Assembly (NCBI RefSeq): GCF_001667075.1
Contig: NZ_LZIL01000047.1
Coordinates: 62,001-126,000 of the forward strand
Source: Mycobacterium sp. 852014-52450_SCH5900713
GTDB taxonomy: Bacteria > Actinomycetota > Actinomycetes > Mycobacteriales > Mycobacteriaceae
Length of the DNA: 64,000 nt
Direction of reading: 5' to 3'
Part shown: positions 30,491-38,818 of the stretch, in pieces
Numbering within the stretch: the stretch's first letter is position 1
How the letters are laid out: each line of letters opens with the position of its first letter
Made by a program: the position numbers and the translations under genes
The notes under the pieces: model-generated
What the model was told of the DNA's origin: nothing
The model's input: the letters and a program-made list of their open reading frames with translations, nothing else
Databases searched by the model: none

Positions 30491-31504
30491 ATGGACTTCA
30501 ATCTCACTGCGACGCAACAGGCCGTCGCCGATGTGGTGACGTCCGTTCTGGACCGGGATCTCAGCTGGGACGCGCTGGTCAGCGGAGGTGTGCCCGCACT
30601 GCCGGTTCCCGAGCGTCTGGGCGGCGACGGTGTCGGCTTGCCCGAGGTCGCCACGGTGCTGACCGAGGTGGGTCGCCACGGCGCTATCACGCCGGCGCTG
30701 GTCACGCTCGGTTTCGGCGTGGTGCCGCTGCTCGACCTGGCGTCCGATGAACAGCAGGACCGGTTCCTGGCCGGGGTCCCGAAGGGCGGCCTTCTGACGG
30801 CCGCGCTCAACGAGCCGGGCACCGCGCTGCCCGACCGGCCGTCAACCACGTTCGCCAACGGGCGGCTGTCGGGCACCAAGGTCGGCGTTGGCTATGCCGG
30901 ACAAGCGGATTGGATGATCGTCACCGCGGACAGCGCGGTCGTCGTCGTATCGCCGACGGCCGACGGTGTGCAGCTTATCCAGACCCCGACATCCAGCGAC
31001 GCCGATGAGTACACGGTGACGTTCGCTGACGTCGCGGTCGGTGACTCCGACGTGCTGGCGGGCGCGACGGCGCCCCGGGTCAACCAGTTGGCGCTGGCGG
31101 CAATCGGCGCCTACGCCGACGGATTGGTGGCCGGGGCGCTGCGCCTCACCGCCGACTACGTCGCCAATCGCAAGCAGTTCGGCAAGCCGCTGTCGACGTT
31201 CCAGACGGTGGCCGCCCAGCTCGCCGAGGTCTACATCGCCTCGCGCACAATCGATTTAGCGGCGAAGTCGGTCGTGTGGCGACTCTCCGAAGGACGGGAT
31301 GCGGATGACGACCTCGATGTCCTGGGGTACTGGGTCACCTCGCAGGCGCCCCCGGTGATGCAGCTCTGCCACCACCTGCACGGCGGCATGGGAATGGACA
31401 TCACCTATCCGATGCATCGGTACTACTCCACAATCAAAGACCTGACCCGGCTGCTGGGCGGGCCTTCTCATCGTCTCGACCTGGTGGGAGCGCAATGTTC
31501 ATAG
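30491..31504 (+). CDS. fadE28: Acyl-CoA dehydrogenase FadE28 (ChsE1)
   Basis: This is one subunit of the ChsE1-ChsE2 heterotetramer, which dehydrogenates the three-carbon steroid side chain (3-oxo-pregn-4-ene-20-carboxyl-CoA). The 337-residue protein is of the short type, with Ala/Gly-rich mid-domain and HLHGGMGMDITYPMHRY near the C-terminus. It begins seven bases after cyp125 and overlaps fadE29 by ten bases. The last four codons are therefore read again in another frame as the start of fadE29. Confidence 0.92.
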   Translation: MDFNLTATQQAVADVVTSVLDRDLSWDALVSGGVPALPVPERLGGDGVGLPEVATVLTEVGRHGAITPALVTLGFGVVPLLDLASDEQQDRFLAGVPKGGLLTAALNEPGTALPDRPSTTFANGRLSGTKVGVGYAGQADWMIVTADSAVVVVSPTADGVQLIQTPTSSDADEYTVTFADVAVGDSDVLAGATAPRVNQLALAAIGAYADGLVAGALRLTADYVANRKQFGKPLSTFQTVAAQLAEVYIASRTIDLAAKSVVWRLSEGRDADDDLDVLGYWVTSQAPPVMQLCHHLHGGMGMDITYPMHRYYSTIKDLTRLLGGPSHRLDLVGAQCS

Positions 31505-32658
31505 ACCTGACTCCGGAGCAGCGTCAGCTGCAAGCGGAACTACGGGAATACTTTTCGAACCTCATCTCCTCCGACGAGATGAAGGCGATGGAGCAGGACC
31601 GTCACAACGAGGCCTATCGTGCGGTGATCCGGCGGATGGGCCGGGACGGCAAGCTTGGGGTGGGATGGCCAAAGGAGTTCGGCGGCTTGGGTTTCGGCCC
31701 GATCGAACAGTCGATCTTCGTCAACGAGGCGCACCGAGCCGATGTGCCGCTGCCCGCGGTGACGTTGCAGACGGTGGGTCCCGTCCTGCAGCAGTTCGGT
31801 AGCGATGCGCAGAAGAAGAAGTTCCTGCCGGCGATCCTGGCCGGTGAGGTGCACTTCGCGATCGGCTACACCGAGCCCGAGGCGGGAACCGACCTGGCCT
31901 CCCTGCGGACCACCGCCGTGCGTCAGGGTGACGAGTACATCGTCAACGGGCAGAAGATCTTCACCACCGGCGCCCACGACGCGGACTACATCTGGCTGGC
32001 GTGCCGCACAGATCCGGAAGCCGTGAAGCACAAAGGCATTTCGATCCTGATCGTGGACACCAAGGATCCCGGTTATTCCTGGACGCCGATCATCCTGTCC
32101 GACGGCGCCCACCACACCAACGCCACGTACTACAACGACGTGCGCGTGCCCGCGGACATGCTGGTCGGCGAGGAGAACGGCGGCTGGCGGCTGATCACCA
32201 CCCAGCTCAACAACGAACGGGTCATGCTGGGCCCCGCGGGCCGTACGGCCGGCATCTACGACCGGGTGCACGCCTGGGCGTCCAAGCCCGGCGCTGACGG
32301 GGTCACGCCGATCGACCACGCCGACGTCAAGCGGGCGCTCGGTGAGATCCACGCGATGTGGCGAATCAACGAGCTGCTGAACTGGCAGGTGGCCGCCGCG
32401 GGCGAGGACATCAACGTAGCCGACGCCGCCTCGACGAAAGTCTTTGGTACGGAGCGTATTCAATACATCGGCCGGCTCGCCGAGGAGATCGTCGGCAAGT
32501 ACGGCAACCCGGCCGAGCCGGAGACCGCCGAGCTGCTCAACTGGCTGGACTCGCAGACCAAGCGGAACCTGGTGATCACCTTCGGTGGAGGCGTGAACGA
32601 AGTGATGCGGGAAATGATCGCGGCCGCCGGCCTCAAGGTGCCGAGGGTGCCCAGGTGA
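31495..32658 (+). CDS. fadE29: Acyl-CoA dehydrogenase FadE29 (ChsE2)
   Basis: This is the partner subunit of FadE28, with 387 residues. It has FAIGYTEPEAGTDLASL, NGQKIFTTGAHDADY and the atypical C-terminal GGGVNEVMREM in place of the YEGTxxIQ of ordinary enzymes. That is in keeping with the shared active site of alpha2beta2 steroid dehydrogenases. It overlaps fadE28 at its start and chsH2 at its end (GTGA), so the stoichiometry is likely set by coupled translation. Confidence 0.93.
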   Translation: MFIDLTPEQRQLQAELREYFSNLISSDEMKAMEQDRHNEAYRAVIRRMGRDGKLGVGWPKEFGGLGFGPIEQSIFVNEAHRADVPLPAVTLQTVGPVLQQFGSDAQKKKFLPAILAGEVHFAIGYTEPEAGTDLASLRTTAVRQGDEYIVNGQKIFTTGAHDADYIWLACRTDPEAVKHKGISILIVDTKDPGYSWTPIILSDGAHHTNATYYNDVRVPADMLVGEENGGWRLITTQLNNERVMLGPAGRTAGIYDRVHAWASKPGADGVTPIDHADVKRALGEIHAMWRINELLNWQVAAAGEDINVADAASTKVFGTERIQYIGRLAEEIVGKYGNPAEPETAELLNWLDSQTKRNLVITFGGGVNEVMREMIAAAGLKVPRVPR

Positions 32659-33608
32659 CCGACATCCAGGAAGCGATCGCGGAGATCAAGGCGACCGGGG
32701 GCCCGAAGCCGCGCGCCGGCCGCGATCCGGTGAACCAGCCGATGATCAACAACTGGGTGGAGGCCATCGGGGACGGCAACCCGATCTACGTCGACGAGGC
32801 CGCCGCCCGCGCCGCCGGACACCCGGGAATTGTGGCCCCGCCGGCCATGATTCAGGTGTGGACCATGTTCGGCCTGAGCGGGGAACGGCCGAAGGACGAC
32901 CCGATGGGCCCCATCATGCAGTTGTTCGACGAAGCCGGCTACATCGGCGTCGTCGCCACGAACTGCGAGCAGACCTATCACCGTTACCTGCAACCCGGCG
33001 AGCACGTCAGCATCACCTCGGAGATGGGCGACGTAGTCGGGCCCAAGCAGACCGGTTTGGGTGAGGGTTATTTCATCAACCAGCACATCATCTGGCGGGT
33101 CGGCGACGAGGATGTCGCCGAGATGAACTGGCGCATCCTGAAATTCAGGCCGCGCGAGGCCGCTGAGCAGGCTTCGTCGGTGCCCGACGACCTCGACCCC
33201 GATGCCATGATGCGCCCCTCGTCGTCGCGCGACACGGCGTTCTTCTGGGAGGGCGTCAAGGCGCACGAGCTGCGGATCCAGCGGCGGCCGGACGGCAGCC
33301 TGCAGCATCCGCCGGTGCCCGCCGTGTGGCAGGACAAGGCCGCCCCGATCGACTACGTGGTGGCCAGCGGTAAGGGCACGGTCTTCAGTTTCGTTGTGCA
33401 CCACGCACCGAAGGTGCCCGGGCGCACGCTGCCTTTCGTGATCGCGCTGGTCGAACTCGAGGAGGGCGTGCGGATGCTCGGCGAGCTGCGCGGGGCGGAC
33501 CCGGGCTCGATGGCGATCGGGATGCCCGTGCGCGCAACCTATATCGACTTTCCGGCGGGCGACACCGGCCCCGAGTGGACCCTGTACGCATGGGAGCCAG
33601 ACGCATGA
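32655..33608 (+). CDS. chsH2: Enoyl-CoA hydratase subunit ChsH2 (MaoC-like plus DUF35)
   Basis: ChsH2 combines an N-terminal MaoC-like hot-dog domain (about residues 1-170) with a C-terminal DUF35/OB-fold domain (about 185-317). With ChsH1 it hydrates the C17-C22 double bond. The DUF35 part docks the Ltp2 aldolase. It starts at GTG 32655, overlapping fadE29, and has 317 residues. The hot-dog half shows NPIYVDEAAARAAGHPGIVA and the OB half shows VVASGKGTVFSFVVHH. It overlaps chsH1 by ATGA. Confidence 0.92.
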   Translation: MTDIQEAIAEIKATGGPKPRAGRDPVNQPMINNWVEAIGDGNPIYVDEAAARAAGHPGIVAPPAMIQVWTMFGLSGERPKDDPMGPIMQLFDEAGYIGVVATNCEQTYHRYLQPGEHVSITSEMGDVVGPKQTGLGEGYFINQHIIWRVGDEDVAEMNWRILKFRPREAAEQASSVPDDLDPDAMMRPSSSRDTAFFWEGVKAHELRIQRRPDGSLQHPPVPAVWQDKAAPIDYVVASGKGTVFSFVVHHAPKVPGRTLPFVIALVELEEGVRMLGELRGADPGSMAIGMPVRATYIDFPAGDTGPEWTLYAWEPDA

Positions 33609-34006
33609 GCGCCCCGACCATCGAAGTGGGCACCGTACTGCCGGAGCTGAAGCTGCACGGTGATCCCACGTTCATCATCTCGACGGCCCTGGCCACGCGG
33701 GACTTTCAGGACGTACACCACGACCGCGATCTGGCGCAGGCCAAGGGGTCGAAGGACATCTTCGTGAACATCCTGACCGACACCGGGCTGGTGCAGCGTT
33801 ACGTCACCGACTGGGCGGGTCCGTCGGCGCTGATCAAGTCCATCGGGCTGCGGCTCGGGGTGCCGTGGTACGCCTACGACACGGTGACCTTCTCCGGTGA
33901 GGTGACCGCCGTGGACGACGGCCTGATCACGGTTAAGGTGTTCGGGCGCAACAGCCTTGGTGACCACGTCATCGCGACCGTGACCCTGCGGATGGGGGAC
34001 TCCTGA
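33605..34006 (+). CDS. chsH1: Enoyl-CoA hydratase subunit ChsH1 (MaoC-like)
   Basis: This small 133-residue MaoC-like subunit pairs with ChsH2 in the heteromeric side-chain hydratase. The hydratase motif is visible in FQDVHHDRDLAQAKGSKDIF, which contains the Asp-His dyad region. It begins at ATG 33605 overlapping chsH2 and ends TGATG into ltp2. With Ltp2 it forms the hydratase/retro-aldolase complex that removes the last side-chain piece as propionyl-CoA. Confidence 0.92.
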   Translation: MSAPTIEVGTVLPELKLHGDPTFIISTALATRDFQDVHHDRDLAQAKGSKDIFVNILTDTGLVQRYVTDWAGPSALIKSIGLRLGVPWYAYDTVTFSGEVTAVDDGLITVKVFGRNSLGDHVIATVTLRMGDS

Positions 34007-35175
34007 TGTTGTCGGGCAAAGCCGCGATCGTCGGCATCGGCGCCACCGACTTCTCGAAGGATTCCGGTCGCAGCGAGCTGCGGTTGGCGGCCGAGGCGGT
34101 GCTGGACGCGTTGGGCGACGCGGGTCTTTCGCCGTCCGATGTCGATGGGCTGACCACCTTCACGATGGACACCAACAACGAGACTGCTGTCGCGCGGGCG
34201 GTGGGCATCGGTGATCTGAAGTTCTTCTCGCAGATCGGATATGGCGGCGGCGCCGCGTGCGCGACCGTCCAGCAGGCGGCGATGGCCGTCGCCACCGGAG
34301 TGGCGGACGTCGTGGTGGCGTATCGGGCGTTCAACGAGCGCTCGGGCATGCGGTTCGGCCAGGTGCAGACTCGGCTCGTGGGAGATGCCCGTGCACAGGC
34401 AGATTCGACCGCTGCGGACAACTCGTTCTCCTACCCGCATGGCCTCTCGACGCCGGCCGCGCAGGTCGCCATGATCGCCCAGCGCTACATGCACCTGTCC
34501 GGCGCGAACAGCCGCGACTTCGGCGCCATCTCGGTGGCCGACCGTAAGCACGCCGCCAAGAATCCAAAGGCGTACTTCTACGAAAAGCCGATCACCATTG
34601 AGGACCACCAGAATTCGCGGTGGATCGCCGAGCCGCTGCGGCTGCTGGACTGCTGCCAGGAGACCGACGGCGCGGTCGCGATCGTGGTGGCTTCGCCCGA
34701 GCGCGCGCGGGACCTCAAGCAGCGGCCGGCCGTCATCGAGGCGGCATCGCAGGGCTCGAGTCCGGACCAGTACACGATGGTCAGCTACTACCGACCGGAA
34801 CTGGGCCTACCCGAGATGGGTGTGGTGGGCCAGCAGCTTTGGCAGCAATCCGGCCTGAAGCCGTCCGACATTCAGACCGCCATCTTGTACGACCACTTCA
34901 CGCCCTTCACGCTGATCCAGTTGGAAGAGTTGGGATTCTGCGGCAAGGGCGAGGCCAAGGACTTCATCGCCGACGGCGCGATTGAAATTGGTGGCCGGCT
35001 TCCCATCAACACGCATGGCGGTCAGCTCGGTGAGGCCTACATCCACGGCATGAACGGTATCGCCGAGGGTGTGCGGCAATTGCGCGGCACCTCGGTGAAC
35101 CCGGTACCCGACGTCGAACACGTCCTCGTCACCGCGGGAACCGGCGTCCCCACGTCGGGCCTGATCCTGGGCTAG
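34006..35175 (+). CDS. ltp2: Steroid retro-aldolase Ltp2
   Basis: Ltp2 is a thiolase-like (SCP-x type) protein without thiolase activity. It performs the retro-aldol cleavage that yields androstenedione-type steroids and propionyl-CoA. The 389-residue protein shows AAIVGIGATDFSKDSGRSEL at the N-terminus and NTHGGQLGEAYIHGMNGIAEG near the C-terminus. The classical thiolase cysteine motif is missing. It is the last gene of the cyp125 operon and is followed by two short hairpins at 35202-35257. Confidence 0.93.
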   Translation: MLSGKAAIVGIGATDFSKDSGRSELRLAAEAVLDALGDAGLSPSDVDGLTTFTMDTNNETAVARAVGIGDLKFFSQIGYGGGAACATVQQAAMAVATGVADVVVAYRAFNERSGMRFGQVQTRLVGDARAQADSTAADNSFSYPHGLSTPAAQVAMIAQRYMHLSGANSRDFGAISVADRKHAAKNPKAYFYEKPITIEDHQNSRWIAEPLRLLDCCQETDGAVAIVVASPERARDLKQRPAVIEAASQGSSPDQYTMVSYYRPELGLPEMGVVGQQLWQQSGLKPSDIQTAILYDHFTPFTLIQLEELGFCGKGEAKDFIADGAIEIGGRLPINTHGGQLGEAYIHGMNGIAEGVRQLRGTSVNPVPDVEHVLVTAGTGVPTSGLILG

Positions 35176-35201
35176 GGCTTCGCCCTTCGTTTCCTTCCCG
35201 C

Positions 35202-35257
35202 CGAGTGTGAAGTTGGCTTCACGCTCGCGGCCGAGTGTGAAACTAACTTCACGCTCG
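35202..35257. terminator. Two tandem hairpins of the CGAGTGTGAA/TTCACGCTCG type
   Basis: The first hairpin has arms 35202-35212 and 35217-35227 with a 4-base loop. The second has arms 35232-35241 and 35248-35257 with a 6-base loop. Each pair differs from perfect complementarity at one position, which would be a G-U pair in RNA. They follow ltp2 and precede the AbiEi/DUF559 gene. Terminator function for ltp2 is likely, though no T-run follows. The same element recurs at 36133-36189 on the other side of that gene. Confidence 0.6.
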
Positions 35258-35301
35258 ACGACTGAAGTGACGCCCCGCGTGACTCGTGCGACGCTGCCGT
35301 C

Positions 35302-36141
35302 GTGGGTGAGCCTTTCCTTGGCAGTGAGGCCGTTGCTCGAGGAGCATTGACCCGAGGTCAGCTAAGCACTGGCTATACCCGGCTCTTCCGAGATGTGTAC
35401 GTCAGTCGGGATTCAGACGTTACCGCCGCGCTACGCGCGAGGGCCGGATGGTTGTGGACTGGGCGACAGGGCGTGGTCGCCGGGTTCTCCGCGGCGGCAC
35501 TGCACGGGAGCAAATGGGTCGATGGGGCGACGGTCGTGGACCTCATTCACGACAACCGCCACCGTCAGGCTGGGATCAGAGCTCATGGAGACCGTATCGA
35601 CGAAGACGAAATTGTCGTCTTAGGGGGGATCGCGGTGACTTCGGCGGCCAGGACGGCTCTGGACCTCGGTTGTTGGTATTCGACCACGGCGGCGGTTGCC
35701 GGCATCGACGCGTTGGCTCGCGCAACGCGAATCAAAACGGCCGATGTCGAGCTGCTCGCGGACCGGTACTCGGGCCGTCGAGGCATCGTACAGGCAAGGG
35801 AGGCAATAGCTCTCTTCGACAGTGGGGCGCAGTCTCCGAAGGAGTCTTGGCTGCGCGTTGTGCTAGTCCAGGCCGGATTACCGCCACCTGTGACGCAGAT
35901 CCCGGTCACAGATGACTTCGGGGACCTGGTGGCTTATCTCGACATGGGCTGGGAGGAAATAAAAGTTGCGGTCGAGTATGACGGTGAGCAACACCGCAGC
36001 GATCGTCGGCAATACACCTGGGACGTCCGGCGACTGGAAACGCTCGAGCGGCTTGGGTGGATCGTCATCCGGGTGCTGGCAGGGGACCGGCCAGCCGAAA
36101 TTATCCGCCGAGTGCGCGCGGCTCGTGCCCGTCGAGTGTGA
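35302..36141 (+). CDS. AbiEi-like N-terminal domain plus DUF559-type nuclease-fold protein (copy 1)
   Basis: The 279-residue protein has an N-terminal region of AbiEi-antitoxin-like layout (GALTRGQL, DVYV, GVVAGFSAAALHG, SAARTALDL). Its C-terminal half resembles DUF559/Vsr-like PD-(D/E)xK nucleases: Glu181 in SPKESWLR, Asp214 in YLDMGWEEIK, Lys221, and VEYDGEQHRSDRRQ at 224-237. Nuclease activity is inferred only. The start GTG 35302 matches the paralogue at 55158-55997, which has the same length. The stop codon lies within the left arm of the hairpin at 36133. No partner toxin gene is adjacent. Confidence 0.82.
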   Translation: MGEPFLGSEAVARGALTRGQLSTGYTRLFRDVYVSRDSDVTAALRARAGWLWTGRQGVVAGFSAAALHGSKWVDGATVVDLIHDNRHRQAGIRAHGDRIDEDEIVVLGGIAVTSAARTALDLGCWYSTTAAVAGIDALARATRIKTADVELLADRYSGRRGIVQAREAIALFDSGAQSPKESWLRVVLVQAGLPPPVTQIPVTDDFGDLVAYLDMGWEEIKVAVEYDGEQHRSDRRQYTWDVRRLETLERLGWIVIRVLAGDRPAEIIRRVRAARARRV

Positions 36142-36189
36142 ACGTAGTTTCACGCTCGAAGCCGAACGTGCAACTAACTTCACGTTCGG
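36133..36189. terminator. Two hairpins (CGAGTGTGAA and CCGAACGTG types)
   Basis: Hairpin one has arms 36133-36142 and 36149-36158 and contains the TGA stop of the AbiEi/DUF559 gene in its left arm. Hairpin two has arms 36162-36170 (CCGAACGTG) and 36181-36189 (CACGTTCGG), enclosing CAACTAACTT. They separate two convergent genes, so a bidirectional terminator is the simplest reading. They mirror the pair at 35202-35257. Confidence 0.6.
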
Positions 36190-36201
36190 TGGAAAAGAAA
36201 C

Positions 36202-37062
36202 TTACGCCGGCACCAGCTCTACGCCGCTCAAAACCACGGCGTTGTCGCGGGCAGGGGCGACGACGCTGGCCAGCAGCCGCCCGTCCTCCTTCCAGATGCC
36301 GACATTGAGCGTCTCGCCGGGGAACGCCACACCGGCGAAGCGTGCGCCGTAGGCGGCCACAGCGCCGGCGTCGCCGTCCAGCAGCGTGTCGACGATGGCC
36401 TTGCACGTCATGCCGTACGTGCACAGGCCGTGCAGGATCGGCTGCGAAAAGCCAGCTGCCGCAGCGAATTCCGGGTCGGAGTGCAGCGGGTTACGGTCCC
36501 CGCAGAGCCGGTACAGCAGCGCTTGCTGCGGCAGGATCGGCACCGCCACCTCGACATCGGGCGCCCGGTCTGGCGCCGCGTCCGAGGTGGACGGCCCGCG
36601 CTCGCCGCCGAATCCGCCTTCGCCACGGGCGAAAATGGACCGCCGCTGGGTCCACAGCAGCGTGCCGTCGGGCGCGCTGACCGTCGTCTCACTCCAGATC
36701 ACCGCGGCCTTGCCCTTGTCCCAGATGTCCGTGAACCGGGTGACGGCGCGAGCAGATCCCGAGGGCGGCAGCGGCCCGGGCACCTCCACCCGCTCGCTGG
36801 CGTGCAGCACCTTGCCCAGCTCGATGTCGATGCCGGGGAATTGCACGGTCGGCGGCTTGGTCATGTGAAAGGACGCCGCCACGTTGCCGAACGTCGGCAG
36901 GACCTGCGGTGTGTCGTCAACGAGATAGCGCAGTTCGCGCGGGTCCATCGGATCCTTACCGGCCCCCAACGCCAAGTGGTAGAGCTGCACATCGCTGCTT
37001 GTCCAAGCGAATTCGATGGGGTCCAGCTCGGCGGCCAGCGCGACGTCTACATCGATAGGCAT
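36202..37062 (-). CDS. MaoC-like enoyl-CoA hydratase (Rv3538 type)
   Basis: This double hot-dog hydratase of 286 residues resembles the hydratase-2 part of eukaryotic multifunctional enzyme type 2. It has the N-terminal LALGAGKDPMDPRELRYL and the catalytic hydratase-2 motif YRLCGDRNPLHSDPEFAAAAGF (Asp-His dyad), then ILHGLCTYG. In this context it should hydrate a 22-ene or 24-ene of the steroid side chain. It lies one base after... the kstD stop lies one base before its ATG at 37062 in the opposite reading direction: kstD ends at 37064 and both genes run leftward, so they are co-transcribed from the kstD promoter. Confidence 0.9.
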   Translation of the reverse strand: MPIDVDVALAAELDPIEFAWTSSDVQLYHLALGAGKDPMDPRELRYLVDDTPQVLPTFGNVAASFHMTKPPTVQFPGIDIELGKVLHASERVEVPGPLPPSGSARAVTRFTDIWDKGKAAVIWSETTVSAPDGTLLWTQRRSIFARGEGGFGGERGPSTSDAAPDRAPDVEVAVPILPQQALLYRLCGDRNPLHSDPEFAAAAGFSQPILHGLCTYGMTCKAIVDTLLDGDAGAVAAYGARFAGVAFPGETLNVGIWKEDGRLLASVVAPARDNAVVLSGVELVPA

Positions 37063-37063
37063 A

Positions 37064-38746
37064 TCAGTTTTCCCCCGCGATGTGCAGTGCGGCCAAGTAA
37101 CCGAAGGTCATCGCCGGGCCAATCGTGCCGCCCGGACCCGGGTAGGTGTGACCCATCACCGGGGCACTGACATTGCCGGCGGCGTAAAGGCCTTCGATGA
37201 TCGAACCGTCGTCGCGCAGCGCACGGCCGTGGACGTCGGTGCGGACGCCGCCCTTCGTACCCAGATCTCCGGGCACCATCTTGGCGGCGTAGTACGGCGC
37301 GTGGGTGAGCTCGCCAAGGTTGGGGTTGGGCTTGTTGGTCGGGTCGCCGTAGTAGCGGTCGTACGCGCTCTCGCCGCGGTGGTAATCCTCGTCGACACCA
37401 GACCGGGCGAAGCCGTTGAAGCGCTGCACGGTAGCCAGAAACTCGGCCGCCGGAAGGCCTGCCTTTTGGGCGAGCTCCTCGAGCGTGTCCGCCTGGATGA
37501 TGACCCCGGACTCCAGCCACTTGCGGGGAATGCGTTGTCCCGGCTGCAATCCCGCGAAGATATAGCGGTCGCGGTATTGCTGGTCGAACACCAGCCACGC
37601 CGGAATGTTTTCGCCCGGCCCCGACCCCTGACCGAATTCGCCGCCGTACATGTGGTGGCAGGCCTCGACGTAGGGCATCGACTCGTTCATGAACCGCTTG
37701 CCCGACATGTTCACGATGATCGATCCCGGCGAATTGCGTTCCGACAACGCGAACCACGGTGCTCCCACCAGCGGGACCGTCGGGCCCCACCAGGCGTCTT
37801 CCATCAGTTCCAGTGCGGCACCCAGCTTTTCGGCGGCCACAATGCCGTCGCCGGTATTGGCCTTGGCGCCCACGGTCCACTCCGTGGTGATCGGTGCGCG
37901 CTGGTACTTCACCCGCATCTGTTCGTTGTGCTCGAAGCCGCCGGAGGCGAGGATCACGGCGCGCCGGGCCCGGATGAGGCGCGGCTCCGATGACTCTGAT
38001 GCGCCACTATCGCGGACGTAGACCCCGCGCACCACGCCGTCCTCGACGTACAGGTCGGTCAGCGCGGTGTTGAGCAACACCGGGACGCCCGCCCGCTGGA
38101 GCCCGATCCGCAGCGGGCCGATCAACGCCCGGCCCATGCCGACGAGGTTCTTACCGGTCGCCTTCGCCCACATGGTGCGGGCGCCGACCTTCAGGCTGCG
38201 CAGCACGCCCCGGGGGTGTCGCTTGAGCTGGTTCAGCCGCACGTAGTCCTGTTGCATCACAACCACGTTGAGCGGCACCTTGCCGTATGCCGGCTCCAGC
38301 CCGGCCTCGTCGGGTCCGAGCTTGCGGGCGTCGAACGGCTTCGGCTCGATCGAGCGGCCTTCCGCGCGACCGCCCGGCGCCTCCGGGTAATAGTCGGAGT
38401 AGCGCGGAACCCAGCACATCTTCAGCGGCGTGTGCTTCAGCACGAACGACAGCATCTCGGGTCCGCGGTCGAGGTAGGTGTCGATGCGCTCCGGCTCGAC
38501 GACGTTGCCGACGATCCCGTGCAGGTAGGTCCGGGCCGCCTCGGGATTGTCGCGGACGCCGTCGCGCTTGAGCACCTCGTTGTTGGGAATCCACACGCCA
38601 CCACCAGAGCGGGCGGTGGAGCCGCCAAAGTGCGGAGCCTTCTCGATGACTACTGTGGATAGGCCCCGGTGAGCGGCGGTAAGGGCAGCCACCATGCCGG
38701 CTCCGCCGCTTCCGACCACGACGACGTCGAGCTCCTGTGCTGTCAT
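37064..38746 (-). CDS. kstD: 3-ketosteroid delta-1-dehydrogenase KstD
   Basis: KstD is an FAD-dependent dehydrogenase that introduces the delta-1 double bond in ring A. With KshA it triggers ring-B opening. The 560-residue protein begins almost at the FAD motif DVVVVGSGGAGMVAA and ends PGPGGTIGPAMTFGYLAALH, the second FAD-binding region. ATG 38746 is the only start that keeps the dinucleotide fold, and it lies only one base from the KstR box. The frame remains open far upstream but that stretch is antisense to hsaE. Confidence 0.94.
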   Translation of the reverse strand: MTAQELDVVVVGSGGAGMVAALTAAHRGLSTVVIEKAPHFGGSTARSGGGVWIPNNEVLKRDGVRDNPEAARTYLHGIVGNVVEPERIDTYLDRGPEMLSFVLKHTPLKMCWVPRYSDYYPEAPGGRAEGRSIEPKPFDARKLGPDEAGLEPAYGKVPLNVVVMQQDYVRLNQLKRHPRGVLRSLKVGARTMWAKATGKNLVGMGRALIGPLRIGLQRAGVPVLLNTALTDLYVEDGVVRGVYVRDSGASESSEPRLIRARRAVILASGGFEHNEQMRVKYQRAPITTEWTVGAKANTGDGIVAAEKLGAALELMEDAWWGPTVPLVGAPWFALSERNSPGSIIVNMSGKRFMNESMPYVEACHHMYGGEFGQGSGPGENIPAWLVFDQQYRDRYIFAGLQPGQRIPRKWLESGVIIQADTLEELAQKAGLPAAEFLATVQRFNGFARSGVDEDYHRGESAYDRYYGDPTNKPNPNLGELTHAPYYAAKMVPGDLGTKGGVRTDVHGRALRDDGSIIEGLYAAGNVSAPVMGHTYPGPGGTIGPAMTFGYLAALHIAGEN

Positions 38747-38747
38747 G

Positions 38748-38761
38748 TAGAACACGTTATA
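38748..38761. promoter_or_regulatory. KstR box between kstD and hsaE
   Basis: TAGAACACGTTATA fits TnnAACnnGTTnnA. It ends one base before the kstD start codon and lies 57 bases before hsaE, so it can block both divergent promoters. Its closeness to kstD implies a leaderless or nearly leaderless kstD mRNA. Confidence 0.88.
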
Positions 38762-38818
38762 GAATTGCCCAGGCCGGGCGCTACTGGGCCGGTCACACGG
38801 ACGAGGGGACTTCTGCAG

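Noticed and set aside
35202..36189. Possible CRISPR-like repeats
   Set aside because: There are only a few palindromic units without regular spacers and without cas genes, so terminators or a repeat family fit better.
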